A stretch of DNA of 64,000 nucleotides from Lentibacillus persicus (GCF_900112705.1 NZ_FOMR01000001.1:62001-126000); one strand, 5' to 3'. Positions 1 through 7,980 are shown, counted from the stretch's first letter. Notes: generated from the sequence alone by a model not told the origin. Numbers and translations are program-made.

Positions 1-11
1 ATAAATAAGAA

Positions 12-34
12 GTGAACGCTAACTTAGCGCTCAC
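12..34 (-). terminator. Hairpin after yitU, possible terminator
   Basis: An imperfect palindrome with arms GTGAaCGCTA and TAGCGcTCAC lies just beyond the yitU stop. Read on the minus strand it is followed by a T-rich tract (TTCTTATTTAT), consistent with a weak Rho-independent terminator. It could equally end a gene lying left of the window. Confidence 0.4.
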
Positions 35-76
35 TCCTAGTTTGGTCGCGTAGGCCGTATTTATAACAGGAAAATA

Positions 77-934
77 TTAGAGGTTTTTAATCCCGGGTGA
101 AGACTTAATGACATTGGATGAAAGGTTTAAATAATCATCCAGAAATGTGCCGATTCCATCGTTTTCGTTTTCCTCAGTCACGTGCTTTGCCACCGATTTA
201 AGCTCACTAATAGCATTCCCCATGGCGACGCCGACACCGGCGTAATCAATCATTTCCAAATCATTGTCCTCATCACCGAATGCAATAATTCGTTCTTTTG
301 GTATATGATAATAATGGGCAATTTTTTTCAATCCGACAGCTTTATTCAGCCCTTTTTTGACAATTTCAATGATGTTCCAAGGCGCGCCCCATTTCCGATG
401 TTCAATCAGCTCTGCATGATAATCATTAAGATGACTTCTTATTTTGCTGATATTTTCTTCTTTTGGGTGGATCAGAATTGAAGTAGGATCTTCCTGGAGT
501 TTATTCTTCAGGCTGCCGACTGTAAAAGGTGAGTCCTTACGGGAGGACTGAAAAATATCAATAATGTCTTCATCATATTGGTCGAGGTAAACGTTGTCCA
601 TTACTTCAGCCACGATATTATTAACGTCAAGGTCGTGGCATGCATCAACAATTCCATGGGCCGTTCTGACCGGCATCGGGTTATGAAGCACATCCCATTT
701 TTTATCTGTCGGATGATGGACCAGTGCCCCGTTAAAGTTGACCATAGGGGTTTTCAGCCCAAGTGTATGATAATAATCGATGCTCGCACGATGCGGCCTT
801 CCTGTTGCAATGACGACAATATGCCCTTCATCAAGCGCTCGTTTTATCGATTCTTGGTTACGCAGACTTATTTCTTTATTATCAGTCAGCAGTGTTCCAT
901 CAAGGTCCAAAGCGATTAAATGCTGTTTTTTCAT
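77..934 (-). CDS. yitU: Cof-type HAD-IIB phosphatase (YitU-like)
   Basis: This is a 285-residue cytosolic sugar-phosphate or nucleotide phosphatase of the haloacid dehalogenase superfamily, Cof/IIB subfamily. Motif I is at the N-terminus (LDLDGTLL, Asp10 nucleophile and Asp12). Motif II is VIATGRP near residue 43, the conserved Lys lies in KKGLNKA, and motif IV is FGDEDNDLEM near residue 220. An IIB cap sits between motifs II and IV, and length matches the family. The ATG at 934 has a GAGGTG ribosome site. It diverges from yitV, and the yitU-yitV-yitW arrangement matches B. subtilis, which supports the name. The natural substrate cannot be read from sequence. Confidence 0.88.
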   Translation of the reverse strand: MKKQHLIALDLDGTLLTDNKEISLRNQESIKRALDEGHIVVIATGRPHRASIDYYHTLGLKTPMVNFNGALVHHPTDKKWDVLHNPMPVRTAHGIVDACHDLDVNNIVAEVMDNVYLDQYDEDIIDIFQSSRKDSPFTVGSLKNKLQEDPTSILIHPKEENISKIRSHLNDYHAELIEHRKWGAPWNIIEIVKKGLNKAVGLKKIAHYYHIPKERIIAFGDEDNDLEMIDYAGVGVAMGNAISELKSVAKHVTEENENDGIGTFLDDYLNLSSNVIKSSPGIKNL

Positions 935-1065
935 ATTATTTCACCTCATATGCTAATTAGTTTATAAGTGATCAATGGATATGTAAAGGCATTCGTTTGC
1001 ATTTTACAAAAACTTCATATTATGATAAATGGTACAATTCATTTTTCAGGAGAGGAACCAATTTT

Positions 1066-1827
1066 ATGATAGGCGTATATCGCGAAACAATTGCAGCGAT
1101 TCCGTGTTTAATTGTTATAGATCATTCAAATGAAAACAAAACATTGCCGACGATTACATATTTTCACGGCTTTACCAGTGCGAAAGAACATAACCTGCCA
1201 CTGGCTTATTTATTGGCGGAAGAAGGTTTTCGGGTTATATTGCCTGACAGTATGTTCCACGGAGAAAGGGAGCAGGAGGTGTCCAGCAAAAAGAAACAAC
1301 TATCATTTTGGGATATTGTTATGCAGAATGTAGAGGAACTGGCTGCTATAAAAAATGATTTAGAGTCGAAAGAACTTATACTCGACGGCCGTTTTGGAAC
1401 TGCTGGAACAAGTATGGGAGGCATTACAACTGCAGCAGCACTTTCCCGGTATTCATGGGTCACAACAGCAGGCATTCTAATGGGGTCACCAAAAATGACA
1501 ACATATGCTAAAACACTGGTTGACAGCTTCAAAAAGATGGGGGCACTGCCGGTTACGGACGAGGTTATTGAGCAATTATATGTGCGGCTTGAGCAATATG
1601 ATTTATCCCGGCATATCGACAAACTGAATGAACGTCCGATACTGTTCTGGCATGGTGAAAGCGATCCCGTCGTACCGTTTGATCATTCATATACATTCTA
1701 TGAAGAAGCAAAAAACTATTATTCAACTCAGGAAAACATTCGTTTCATCAAGGAAGAAAACCACGGGCATAAAGTGAGCAGATATGCTATATTGGAAACA
1801 GTCAAATGGTTTAAACAGCATTTGTAA
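1066..1827 (+). CDS. yitV: Alpha/beta hydrolase (YitV-like esterase)
   Basis: A 253-residue serine hydrolase with the alpha/beta-hydrolase fold. The oxyanion-hole motif is YFHGF near residue 33, the nucleophile elbow is GTSMGG with Ser116, the acid is in WHGESDPVVPF, and the catalytic His is in ENHGHKVS near the C-terminus. The frame is open from 997, but ATG 1066 has a good AGGAGAGG site 8 bases upstream and gives the family's usual length, so the upstream 23 codons are rejected. It sits between yitU and yitW as in B. subtilis. It is probably a cytosolic esterase or prolyl-oligopeptidase-like enzyme; the substrate is unknown. Confidence 0.85.
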   Translation: MIGVYRETIAAIPCLIVIDHSNENKTLPTITYFHGFTSAKEHNLPLAYLLAEEGFRVILPDSMFHGEREQEVSSKKKQLSFWDIVMQNVEELAAIKNDLESKELILDGRFGTAGTSMGGITTAAALSRYSWVTTAGILMGSPKMTTYAKTLVDSFKKMGALPVTDEVIEQLYVRLEQYDLSRHIDKLNERPILFWHGESDPVVPFDHSYTFYEEAKNYYSTQENIRFIKEENHGHKVSRYAILETVKWFKQHL

Positions 1828-1914
1828 CGACTTGTCTAAAGTGTGATTAAAATCATTTAAATACAATGCTGAATATGTTTAAATATAACTATGATGAGTG
1901 AAGGAGGGATTGGC

Positions 1915-2226
1915 ATGGAAACAGCTCTCGAAGAAAATATTATGGGAGCACTTGAGAATGTTATCGACCCTGAACTGGGTATTGACATTGTCAACCTTGG
2001 GCTTGTGTATGGCGCTGATCTAAATGATGATGGCGTCTGCATCGTTACCATGACGCTGACAGCAATGGGCTGCCCGCTGGCAGGTCACATTGAACAGGAT
2101 GTCAAGCGTGCGCTCTCAGATATTCCTGAAGTACAGGAAACAGAAGTGAATATCGTATGGGACCCACCGTGGGATAAGGATAAGATGTCGCGTTATGCCA
2201 AGATTGCGCTTGGTATACCGGACTAA
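1915..2226 (+). CDS. yitW: DUF59/MIP18 metal-sulfur cluster assembly factor (YitW-like)
   Basis: A 103-residue DUF59 protein of the PaaD/SufT/MIP18 type, a family implicated in iron-sulfur cluster maturation. The hallmarks are VIDPELGIDIVNLGLVY near residue 15 and the reactive-Cys motif TAMGCPLAG near residue 50, followed by a conserved VWDPPW near 85. ATG 1915 is preceded by AAGGAGGG and is preferred over the in-frame 1891 ATG. It follows yitV with its own ribosome site and is closed by a terminator. A second, divergent DUF59 gene lies at 7460-7762, so the strain carries at least two such factors. Confidence 0.88.
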   Translation: METALEENIMGALENVIDPELGIDIVNLGLVYGADLNDDGVCIVTMTLTAMGCPLAGHIEQDVKRALSDIPEVQETEVNIVWDPPWDKDKMSRYAKIALGIPD

Positions 2227-2247
2227 GTTTAGGGCACGAACTTTAAT

Positions 2248-2281
2248 AAGGTTGATTCATGACAGTGAATCGGCCTTTTTT
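2248..2281 (+). terminator. Rho-independent terminator after yitW
   Basis: The arms GGTTGATTCA and TGAATCGGCC pair with two G-U wobbles around a short loop and are followed by a run of seven T. Confidence 0.85.
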
Positions 2282-2334
2282 TAATAGTGAGGCAGGCGCT
2301 CTAAAACGTCATTCGTGAAATTGGGGTTGAATGC

Positions 2335-2841
2335 ATGCAAATTTGCCAGATTTCCGGTTATAAGGGGTCGGGGAAAACGGCCCTTATGACTCATTTGGTC
2401 CGGCATTTTTCTGAAGCAGGATTAAAAGTAGGGTCATTAAAACATCATGGACATGGCGGAGAGCCGGCTATGCAAACGGGAACAGACAGTCAGAAACATT
2501 TGGCGGCAGGATCAGTTATCAGCGGGGTACAAGGCGAAACCGTCTCACAGTTGACGTTCAATACGCCATTTGAACTGGATGATTTAATCCGCATGTATGC
2601 CAGTCTACCACTCGATTTAGTATTGCTTGAGGGTTATAAGCAATATCATTATCCTAAAATCGTGCTGATTCGAAATGCAATGGATCTGTCGCTATTGGAT
2701 GAGCTTTCGAATATAATAGCCGCAGGTTCATGGGATATGACGTTGCTGGAAGAACGACAGTACCCTGTTTTTGAAATGAAAAATATGCAAAACAACATAT
2801 CAGTTATTGCTGAATATATAAGAAGGGATGCTAATGGATAA
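2335..2841 (+). CDS. mobB: Molybdopterin-guanine dinucleotide biosynthesis adaptor MobB
   Basis: A 168-residue P-loop GTPase. The Walker A motif GYKGSGKT is at residues 8-15, followed by the MobB-typical KHHGH segment near 36-40 and LLEGYK near 100. MobB assists MobA in attaching GMP to molybdopterin to form the bis-MGD cofactor of enzymes such as nitrate reductase and formate dehydrogenase. The gene leads a tight group with moaE and moaD, the 3' end overlapping moaE by 8 nt. moaA, moaC, moeA and mobA are not in the window, so the rest of the pathway must lie elsewhere. Confidence 0.92.
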   Translation: MQICQISGYKGSGKTALMTHLVRHFSEAGLKVGSLKHHGHGGEPAMQTGTDSQKHLAAGSVISGVQGETVSQLTFNTPFELDDLIRMYASLPLDLVLLEGYKQYHYPKIVLIRNAMDLSLLDELSNIIAAGSWDMTLLEERQYPVFEMKNMQNNISVIAEYIRRDANG

Positions 2842-3307
2842 AAAAGTCTGGTTGACAAAAGAACCGATTGATCCCAATGACTGTATCGAAAAAGTGGTCC
2901 GAAATGAGGCGGGGGCAGTCAACACGTTTATTGGTACGGTTCGGGAATTTACTAAAGGCAAGCGGACGTTATTTCTGGAGTATCAGTCATACGTTCCGAT
3001 GGCTGAAAAGAAATTGGCGCAAATAGCCGATGAGATCAAAACGAAATGGGGTAATACCGACACTGCGATTGCTCATCGTATCGGCAGACTTGAGATTACA
3101 GACATAGCGGTCGTTATCGCCGTGTCGACCCCTCACCGGGCTGATGCGTTTGAGGCAAGCCGTTATGCGATAGAACGTATTAAAGAAATCGTGCCAATTT
3201 GGAAAAAAGAACATTGGGAAGATGGAACGAAATGGTTAGGCGATCAGAAGGAAAATAAGTCCTATGCGAAGAATATGCCATCAGAGGAGGATATGGACCA
3301 TGATTAA
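2834..3307 (+). CDS. moaE: Molybdopterin synthase catalytic subunit MoaE
   Basis: The large subunit of molybdopterin synthase, 157 residues, which transfers sulfur from the MoaD C-terminal thiocarboxylate to precursor Z. Family signatures visible are FIGTVRE near residue 35, LEYQSY near 52, HRIGRLEI near 80, STPHR near 97 and the catalytic lysine block PIWKKE near 120. Two adjacent in-frame ATGs exist (2828 and 2834); 2834 is chosen because AGAAGGG then sits 7 bases upstream. The gene overlaps mobB upstream and moaD downstream, so the three are translationally coupled. Confidence 0.93.
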   Translation: MDKKVWLTKEPIDPNDCIEKVVRNEAGAVNTFIGTVREFTKGKRTLFLEYQSYVPMAEKKLAQIADEIKTKWGNTDTAIAHRIGRLEITDIAVVIAVSTPHRADAFEASRYAIERIKEIVPIWKKEHWEDGTKWLGDQKENKSYAKNMPSEEDMDHD

Positions 3308-3533
3308 CGTTTTGTTGTTTGCTGACCTTCAGGAAGCTGTCGGGAGCGAAGAGGTTAATGTGGAAGCAGAGGGGTTATCTGTGAGTGAGCTAAGAACAAA
3401 GCTGAAGGCATCATACGATCTTACTAATTTGGATAATGCTATGACAGCGGTTAACGAAGAGTACTCGGATGAAGATACGATGTTAAAAAGTGGTGATACT
3501 GTCGCATTTATACCGCCGGTCAGTGGCGGATAA
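3300..3533 (+). CDS. moaD: Molybdopterin synthase sulfur carrier MoaD
   Basis: A 77-residue ubiquitin-like sulfur carrier ending in the required Gly-Gly (PPVSGG), whose terminal glycine is adenylated and thiocarboxylated. The track frame opens at 3264, but ATG 3300 overlaps the moaE stop region and has AGAGGAGG about 10 bases upstream; the resulting protein begins MINVLLFADL as expected for MoaD. Partner of MoaE. The gene is the last of the group; only a weak 4-bp hairpin with T6 (about 3562-3581) follows. Confidence 0.93.
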   Translation: MINVLLFADLQEAVGSEEVNVEAEGLSVSELRTKLKASYDLTNLDNAMTAVNEEYSDEDTMLKSGDTVAFIPPVSGG

Positions 3534-3592
3534 GGCTTCAATCGCACAAGGTATTGGTGTTCCGCAATACGCGGGTTTTTTAACAATTTTTT

Positions 3593-3635
3593 ATGCCGCG
3601 GTTCTCGTTATGTTATGCTAAGAGAACAGCGGCAT
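3593..3635. repeat. Strong isolated inverted repeat
   Basis: The arms ATGCCGCgGTTCTC (3593-3606) and GAGAACaGCGGCAT (3622-3635) pair along 14 positions with one mismatch around a 15-nt loop. No T-run follows on either strand, so it is not a normal terminator. It could be a protein site, an RNA structure or the relic of a palindromic element. Confidence 0.6.
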
Positions 3636-3695
3636 GCTTCAATGCAATAATTTTTTCAAAAGTATCATTTTCTTGTGAAATCACGCAATTGCTTA

Positions 3696-3725
3696 TTGAC
3701 GCGAAAGACTAAATTAGTGTAGGAT
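3696..3725 (+). promoter_or_regulatory. Possible promoter of the ABC importer leader
   Basis: TTGACG at 3696-3701 and TAGGAT at 3720-3725 are separated by 18 bp, giving a transcript that would begin shortly before the structured leader at 3785-3917. Several other AT-rich -10-like hexamers lie just downstream, so the exact start is uncertain. Confidence 0.35.
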
Positions 3726-3784
3726 ATATCATAATCTTATAATACTTTAGTCATATTGTCATATATTGAACGTTAAGAAAGACT

Positions 3785-3917
3785 GGGAGGTGGATCAGCT
3801 AAGACGGTCATAACCACATCTGTTGAAATGTGATGGTGACAAACGTTATTGCCCACCGAATACAAGACAAGGGTGAGGCATTTGTTTAATTTCTGCACTT
3901 TAAGCATTTAAAGTGCA
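3785..3917 (+). promoter_or_regulatory. Structured 5' leader, candidate cis-regulatory RNA
   Basis: The leader ahead of the substrate-binding protein gene contains nested complementary segments: GGTGG (3789-3793) with CCACC (3853-3857), and CCACAT with ATGTG inside it. The same CCCACC can instead pair with GGGTGAGGC (3871-3879), giving two mutually exclusive folds. A perfect 10-bp inverted repeat with a 4-nt loop (TGCACTTTAA ... TTAAAGTGCA, 3894-3917) lies beyond it without a T-run. I do not recognise the consensus of a known riboswitch class. The other parts of the 3534-3964 gap are a weak terminator and the palindrome at 3593. Confidence 0.4.
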
Positions 3918-3964
3918 AAAGCAATTGTAATCATTTTTATTATAGAGGTATAGGGGGAATTGAG

Positions 3965-4963
3965 ATGAAAAAATTAATTCAGGTTCTGATAGCTGGCATG
4001 GTTATCAGTTTATTAGCTGCTTGCGGATCCGATGATGCTTCATCGGAAGAAGGTTCATCAGAGGAAGGTTCTGAAACATATCAGGTAGGTGCCACACAAA
4101 TTGTCGAACACCCTTCACTGGACCAGGCTTATAAAGGGTTCCAGGATGCATTGGAAGATGAAGGGTTAGATGTGGAATACGATTTCCAAAGTGCCCAAAA
4201 CGATCAGAATAACGTACAGCCGATCTCCAATAACTTTGTTGCAGATGGCGTTGATTTGATATTTGCCAATTCTACTCCGAGCGCTCTTGGAGCACTTCAA
4301 GCGACAGAAGATATTCCGATTCTTTTCACATCTGTAACAGATGCAGCCGGGGCAGGATTAGTCGAGTCTATGGATGAGCCCGGGGAAAATATTACGGGTG
4401 TCCTCGACCTGCATCCGGATGCTATTAATCAAACGGTTGAATTTATTGCTGAGAATTTCCCTGAAGCGACAGTGGGTACCGTTTATAATGCAGGCGAACA
4501 AAACTCCGTTGCACAAATCGATGCTGCTAAGAAAGCGATGGAGGGGACTGATTTAAGTCTTGAAGAAAGAACCGTTGCCAACGCATCAGAAGTTAAAGAT
4601 GCAGCAACAACATTGGTAGAGGATGTTGATGTTTTTTACATTATTACGGATAACACCGTTGTTTCCGCATTGGACAGTGTCGTAGGAGTTGCCAATGAAC
4701 AGGATATTCCGCTAATGGTTGGCGAACCCGATTCATTGAAAGGTGGCGGATTTGCCACTTACGGCATCGACTATCATACAATCGGCTATCGAACCGGTGA
4801 AATGGCAGCCCAGATTTTAACAGGTGAGAAAACGCCAAAAGATATCCCTGTAGAGTATCCACCTGAACTTCAGCTCTTTATCAATGAACAAGCTGCTGAG
4901 GAGCAGGGTGTAGAATGGAATGACAGCTGGGACGAAGAAGCTGAGCTAGTTGAAGCTGAATAA
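3965..4963 (+). CDS. ABC importer substrate-binding lipoprotein (ABC_sub_bind/TrpX type)
   Basis: A 332-residue lipoprotein: a signal peptide of about 18 residues ends in the lipobox LLAAC, followed by an acidic Ser/Glu-rich linker and a two-lobed periplasmic-binding fold (VGATQIVEHPSLDQ near residue 42, FANSTPSALGAL near 97, VGEPDSLKGGG near 250). This matches the family found with the TrpX-type importers, some of which take up aromatic amino acids. It is the partner of the permease at 5615 and ATPase at 6604, though about 650 bp of repeats separate them. The mature protein is acidic, as expected for a salt-adapted organism. The ligand is not determinable from sequence. Confidence 0.85.
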   Translation: MKKLIQVLIAGMVISLLAACGSDDASSEEGSSEEGSETYQVGATQIVEHPSLDQAYKGFQDALEDEGLDVEYDFQSAQNDQNNVQPISNNFVADGVDLIFANSTPSALGALQATEDIPILFTSVTDAAGAGLVESMDEPGENITGVLDLHPDAINQTVEFIAENFPEATVGTVYNAGEQNSVAQIDAAKKAMEGTDLSLEERTVANASEVKDAATTLVEDVDVFYIITDNTVVSALDSVVGVANEQDIPLMVGEPDSLKGGGFATYGIDYHTIGYRTGEMAAQILTGEKTPKDIPVEYPPELQLFINEQAAEEQGVEWNDSWDEEAELVEAE

Positions 4964-5079
4964 GATAAATAATGCACAATCGATGTAAACTTCGAACCAG
5001 TGAAAATTCTTCCAACTGATTTCAGTAAGTGCTATGCCACCGCTCCGGCAATATACTTCGCTTTCCATGGGCACGGCCT

Positions 5080-5206
5080 CGGGCCAACACGATGTTGGTC
5101 ACAAAGGCGTTGCCAAAGGACAAGGAAAGCTGCGGCAGCGATACATCGCACGAAGAAAAAGTGGTTTTCTTTTTCGAGGACGTGGCGTTCTTAGCCTTTG
5201 AACCTT
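5080..5206 (+). repeat. Divergent copy of the hp3 hairpin repeat
   Basis: This copy shares the frame GGCC-stem-GGTC, CACAAAGGCGTTGCC, GGACGTGGCG and TTAGCCTTTG with repeats at 7864-7931 and 15359-15424. Its first small stem reads CCAACA/TGTTGG where the others have CCTGC/GCAGG, a compensatory change. The outer stem AAAGGC (5103-5108) with GCCTTT (5194-5199) is kept, but about 55 bp extra with its own small hairpins (GCTGCGGCAGC; GAAAAAG/CTTTTTC) sits in the apical region. There is no coding gene in 4964-5614. Confidence 0.7.
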
Positions 5207-5337
5207 ACTGCTTTTCAAGGTGGCTTCGGACACGTGCGGATCCCTTGTAGTCTTCGTATATTGCCTGCGCTAAAAAGTGCTTACTGTAGTTTTATCTGTT
5301 TTACGAGTAACGCAACGTTATTTAAACACTTACGTAA

Positions 5338-5456
5338 GCAGCTGGAATATGCGAGACTCCTGTGGGACAGCGAGCCTAAGAGACCCCGCAGTGAGCGGTT
5401 TTTGCTCACGAGGAGGCTCGTGGGGAGCCCACGGAAAGCGAGTATATTCCAGCTGC
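5338..5456 (+). repeat. 119-bp palindromic REP/MITE-like element, copy A
   Basis: Perfect 13-bp terminal inverted repeats (GCAGCTGGAATAT ... ATATTCCAGCTGC) enclose blocks GACTCCTGTGGGA, GAGACCCCGCAG, CGAGGAGGCTCG and GGAAAGCG. An equally long copy lies inverted at 34504-34622. There is no transposase and no reading frame of interest. The interior blocks resemble repeats commonly scattered in Bacillaceae genomes. Confidence 0.85.
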
Positions 5457-5614
5457 GTCTCAAGAAAGTTATCCCAAACTATCCAACGAAACTTTTCGTC
5501 GCAGTTTATGGGTTTTGTGTCATTAACAACAATTATTTTGAAACAGTCAACTTAAGAGATTTTTTTGGCCGGGCAAGGCGGCGTTGATTGTTGTCTTGCC
5601 GTAAGGAGGCAACT

Positions 5615-6601
5615 ATGATTATATCATTATTTGGTGCAATTGAATCAGGACTTATTTATGCCATTATGGCTCTCGGCGTCTATTTGTCTTTTCGCATCCT
5701 CGACTTTCCGGATTTAACGGTGGACGGCAGCTTTGTTACCGGTGCTGCAGTAGCAGCTATGCTGATCGTCAATGGCACATCGCCTGTTATCGCATCGTTA
5801 ATGGCGGCACTCGCTGGGTTTGTTGCGGGGTGTTTAACCGGCGTTTTGCATACGAAAGGTAAAATTAATCCCTTATTAGCCGGGATCATTATGATGACAG
5901 CTCTTTATTCGATTAATTTACGGATACTCGGGCAGCCTACGCTATCCATGTTAAACGAAACAACGTTGTTTCAACAGATAGAATCCCTCTGGGCGGCAAC
6001 AGGTATCGACGCCTTTTTTAACGGGATATTAACATCGATGGGATTGGATCAGACCCCTTCGACATGGATTATTGTCTTCAGTATGATTCTTGTTACCCTC
6101 ATCATTAAACTTTTAACCGATTACTTTTTAAAAACCGACGTTGGTCTTGCGCTTAGAGCAACAGGCAATAACCAAAAAATGATCCGCAGCTTTTCAGCAA
6201 ACACTGACACATTGATCGTGGCCGGCATTGGCTTGTCAAACGCTCTTGTGGCTCTGTCAGGTGGTTTGGTCGCTCAGCTTGGCGGTTTTGCGGATGTAAA
6301 TATGGGTATCGGTATGATTATTATTGGTCTGGCATCGGTTATTATCGGTGAGTCAATTTTTGGTGTAAAATCCATCGCCCGGGCGACATTGGCTGTTATA
6401 GGCGGTGCCATTATTTACCGGATTTTTGTAACGATGGCGCTGCGTGCTGACTTTTTGGAAACCGGCGATATGAAACTTATCACGGCAATCCTTGTTGTTG
6501 CGGCACTAATCACACCGAAAATAATTCAAGCGCGCAATGAGCAAAAAAGACGTGCGCAAAAAAAGGCTGAATTGCTGCAGCAAAAAGCCAGGGAGGTGTA
6601 A
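5615..6601 (+). CDS. ABC importer permease (branched-chain-type fold)
   Basis: A 328-residue integral membrane protein with about eight to nine hydrophobic helices and the BPD_transp_2 pattern (ALGVYLSFRILDFPDLTV near residue 15, GLALRATGNNQKMIRS near 180). The basic C-terminal tail (EQKRRAQKKAELLQQKA) faces the cytoplasm. ATG 5615 has a GTAAGGAGG site 7 bases upstream; the frame is open further back into repeat DNA but without initiation signals. The stop is 2 nt from the ATPase start, so the two are coupled. It forms the channel for the importer whose binding protein is at 3965. Confidence 0.85.
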   Translation: MIISLFGAIESGLIYAIMALGVYLSFRILDFPDLTVDGSFVTGAAVAAMLIVNGTSPVIASLMAALAGFVAGCLTGVLHTKGKINPLLAGIIMMTALYSINLRILGQPTLSMLNETTLFQQIESLWAATGIDAFFNGILTSMGLDQTPSTWIIVFSMILVTLIIKLLTDYFLKTDVGLALRATGNNQKMIRSFSANTDTLIVAGIGLSNALVALSGGLVAQLGGFADVNMGIGMIIIGLASVIIGESIFGVKSIARATLAVIGGAIIYRIFVTMALRADFLETGDMKLITAILVVAALITPKIIQARNEQKRRAQKKAELLQQKAREV

Positions 6602-6603
6602 CG

Positions 6604-7398
6604 ATGCTTCAATTACAGGATATAGCGATTACGTTCAACGAAAATACTCCGGATGAAAAGCGGGCATTACGATCAATTGACCTTGAACTGCAAAAAGGTG
6701 AATTTGTGACGGTTATCGGAAGTAATGGCGCGGGCAAGTCCACAATGATGAATGTTATCTCGGGAAACATGGAACCGGATGTCGGCAGCATCATTGTTAA
6801 TGACAAAGAAGTCGTTAATCTCCCTGAATACAAACGATCACATTTCATTGGACGCGTATTTCAGGATCCCATGGCTGGAACCGCTCCTGCTATGACCATT
6901 GAAGAAAATTTGGCGATGGCTTTTACGAGAAATAAAAAAAGAAAGCTCAAACCGGGTGTTACAAAAAAACGGCGGGAATTGTTCAAAGAGTACTTGGCTA
7001 CTCTTAATTTAGGACTGGAAAACCGTTTGACCGCAAAGGTAGGTCTGCTTTCGGGCGGTGAACGCCAAGCCCTTTCACTCTTGATGGCGACGTTTACCGA
7101 ACCGGATATTTTGCTTTTGGATGAGCATACAGCAGCATTGGACCCTTCAAGGGCTCAATTAATCATTGATATTACCCGGGATGTCGTCAGCAAGTTTGAT
7201 CTTACGACACTTATGGTGACGCACAATATGCAGCAGGCGCTGGATTTAGGCGACAGATTGCTCATGATGGACAAAGGCGAAGTTATCCTCGATATACCAA
7301 AGGATGAAAAAGATAAGCTCACAATTGAGGACTTGATGCAGGAATTTCAAAAGAAACAAGGAAGCGATTTTGAAAGTGACCGGGCAATACTGGGCTAA
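6604..7398 (+). CDS. ABC importer ATP-binding protein
   Basis: A 264-residue nucleotide-binding subunit with Walker A GSNGAGKST near residue 40, signature LSGGERQ near 150, Walker B ILLLDEHTAALDP near 170 and switch His in MVTHN near 205. The E-H-T-A-A-L-D form of the D-loop region is typical of ATPases paired with the TrpX-type binding proteins. It energises the permease encoded directly upstream. The operon ends at the strong hairpin at 7409-7447. Confidence 0.88.
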   Translation: MLQLQDIAITFNENTPDEKRALRSIDLELQKGEFVTVIGSNGAGKSTMMNVISGNMEPDVGSIIVNDKEVVNLPEYKRSHFIGRVFQDPMAGTAPAMTIEENLAMAFTRNKKRKLKPGVTKKRRELFKEYLATLNLGLENRLTAKVGLLSGGERQALSLLMATFTEPDILLLDEHTAALDPSRAQLIIDITRDVVSKFDLTTLMVTHNMQQALDLGDRLLMMDKGEVILDIPKDEKDKLTIEDLMQEFQKKQGSDFESDRAILG

Positions 7399-7408
7399 AG
7401 GATCAATT

Positions 7409-7447
7409 AAAAGCGTGATACAGCATTTTCGCTGTATCACGCTTTTT
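7409..7447. terminator. Bidirectional terminator
   Basis: The perfect 16-bp arms AAAAGCGTGATACAGC and GCTGTATCACGCTTTT surround a 6-nt loop, with T-runs on both strands. It separates the plus-strand ABC operon from the minus-strand DUF59 gene. Confidence 0.92.
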
Positions 7448-7459
7448 TGAATTGGTAAT

Positions 7460-7762
7460 TCACGCAAATCCGAGCTGCTCTTTACCGCGATCGCTTATTT
7501 GGTCCGGTGTCCAAGCCGGATTCCATACAAGGTCTACTTCAATCTCTCCGACACCTTCAACTTTTTCGACACGTCGTTTTACGCCATTCATAATGCTGTC
7601 GTGCATTGGACAACCTGGTGTCGTAAGGGTCATGATAATTTTTACATTATTTTCAGCATCACCAGTGATGTCATAAACAAGTCCCAAATCCATAATATTA
7701 ATGCCGAGTTCCGGATCGATTACTTCAAATAAAGCCGCACCGACTTTTTTCTTCAGTGACAT
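7460..7762 (-). CDS. DUF59 metal-sulfur cluster assembly factor
   Basis: A 100-residue DUF59/MIP18 protein with the signature VIDPELGINIMDLGLVY near residue 15, the Cys motif TTPGCPMHD near 52 and VWNPAW near 84. It is a paralogue of yitW but clearly diverged. ATG 7762 lies 10 bases after AGGAG; the upstream GTG at 7771 is too close to that site. It lies downstream of the DUF2249/membrane-protein operon on the same strand, separated only by a tandem repeat insertion, and probably belonged to it. A role in maturing an iron-sulfur enzyme of that cluster, for example the radical SAM protein, is inference. Confidence 0.85.
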   Translation of the reverse strand: MSLKKKVGAALFEVIDPELGINIMDLGLVYDITGDAENNVKIIMTLTTPGCPMHDSIMNGVKRRVEKVEGVGEIEVDLVWNPAWTPDQISDRGKEQLGFA

Positions 7763-7789
7763 ATTTGCCACGCTCCTTTCTGACTATTA

Positions 7790-7980
7790 CTTAATCCCGC
7801 ATCTAAGAGTCAGTAATCCGGCAGAAAACGGCGGCTATCTGACTCTAAATGCCCGATTCTGTTCGGGCCTGCAGGATGCAGGTCACAAAGGCGTTGCCAC
7901 AGGACGTGGCGGTTCTAGCCTTTGTTCCCCTTTATTCAGCGGCAAAAAAAGCATTCCAGTGAATCAAGTTTCACTTTACC
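7790..7980 (+). repeat. Multi-hairpin repeat, copy D1 (hp1-hp3-hp2)
   Basis: The layout is hp1 (AGAGTCAG 7806-7813 with CTGACTCT 7839-7846), the linker TAAATGCCCGATTCTG, hp3 (CCTGC/GCAGG, then CAAAGGC...GCCTTTG with inner GCCAC/GTGGC, 7864-7931), a degenerate hp2 (7932-7967) and the end box TTTCACTTTAC. A second shorter copy follows head to tail. No gene is present in 7763-8091. Confidence 0.8.

Noticed and set aside
3785-3917. Known riboswitch (TPP, SAM, guanidine, T-box, preQ1)
   Set aside because: None of the consensus motifs of those classes is present; only the folding potential supports a regulatory role.
5000-5587. Several open frames (for example 5198-5587) between the importer genes
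   Set aside because: They run through palindromic repeat DNA, overlap each other, have no ribosome sites and give Cys/Arg-rich nonsense-like products.
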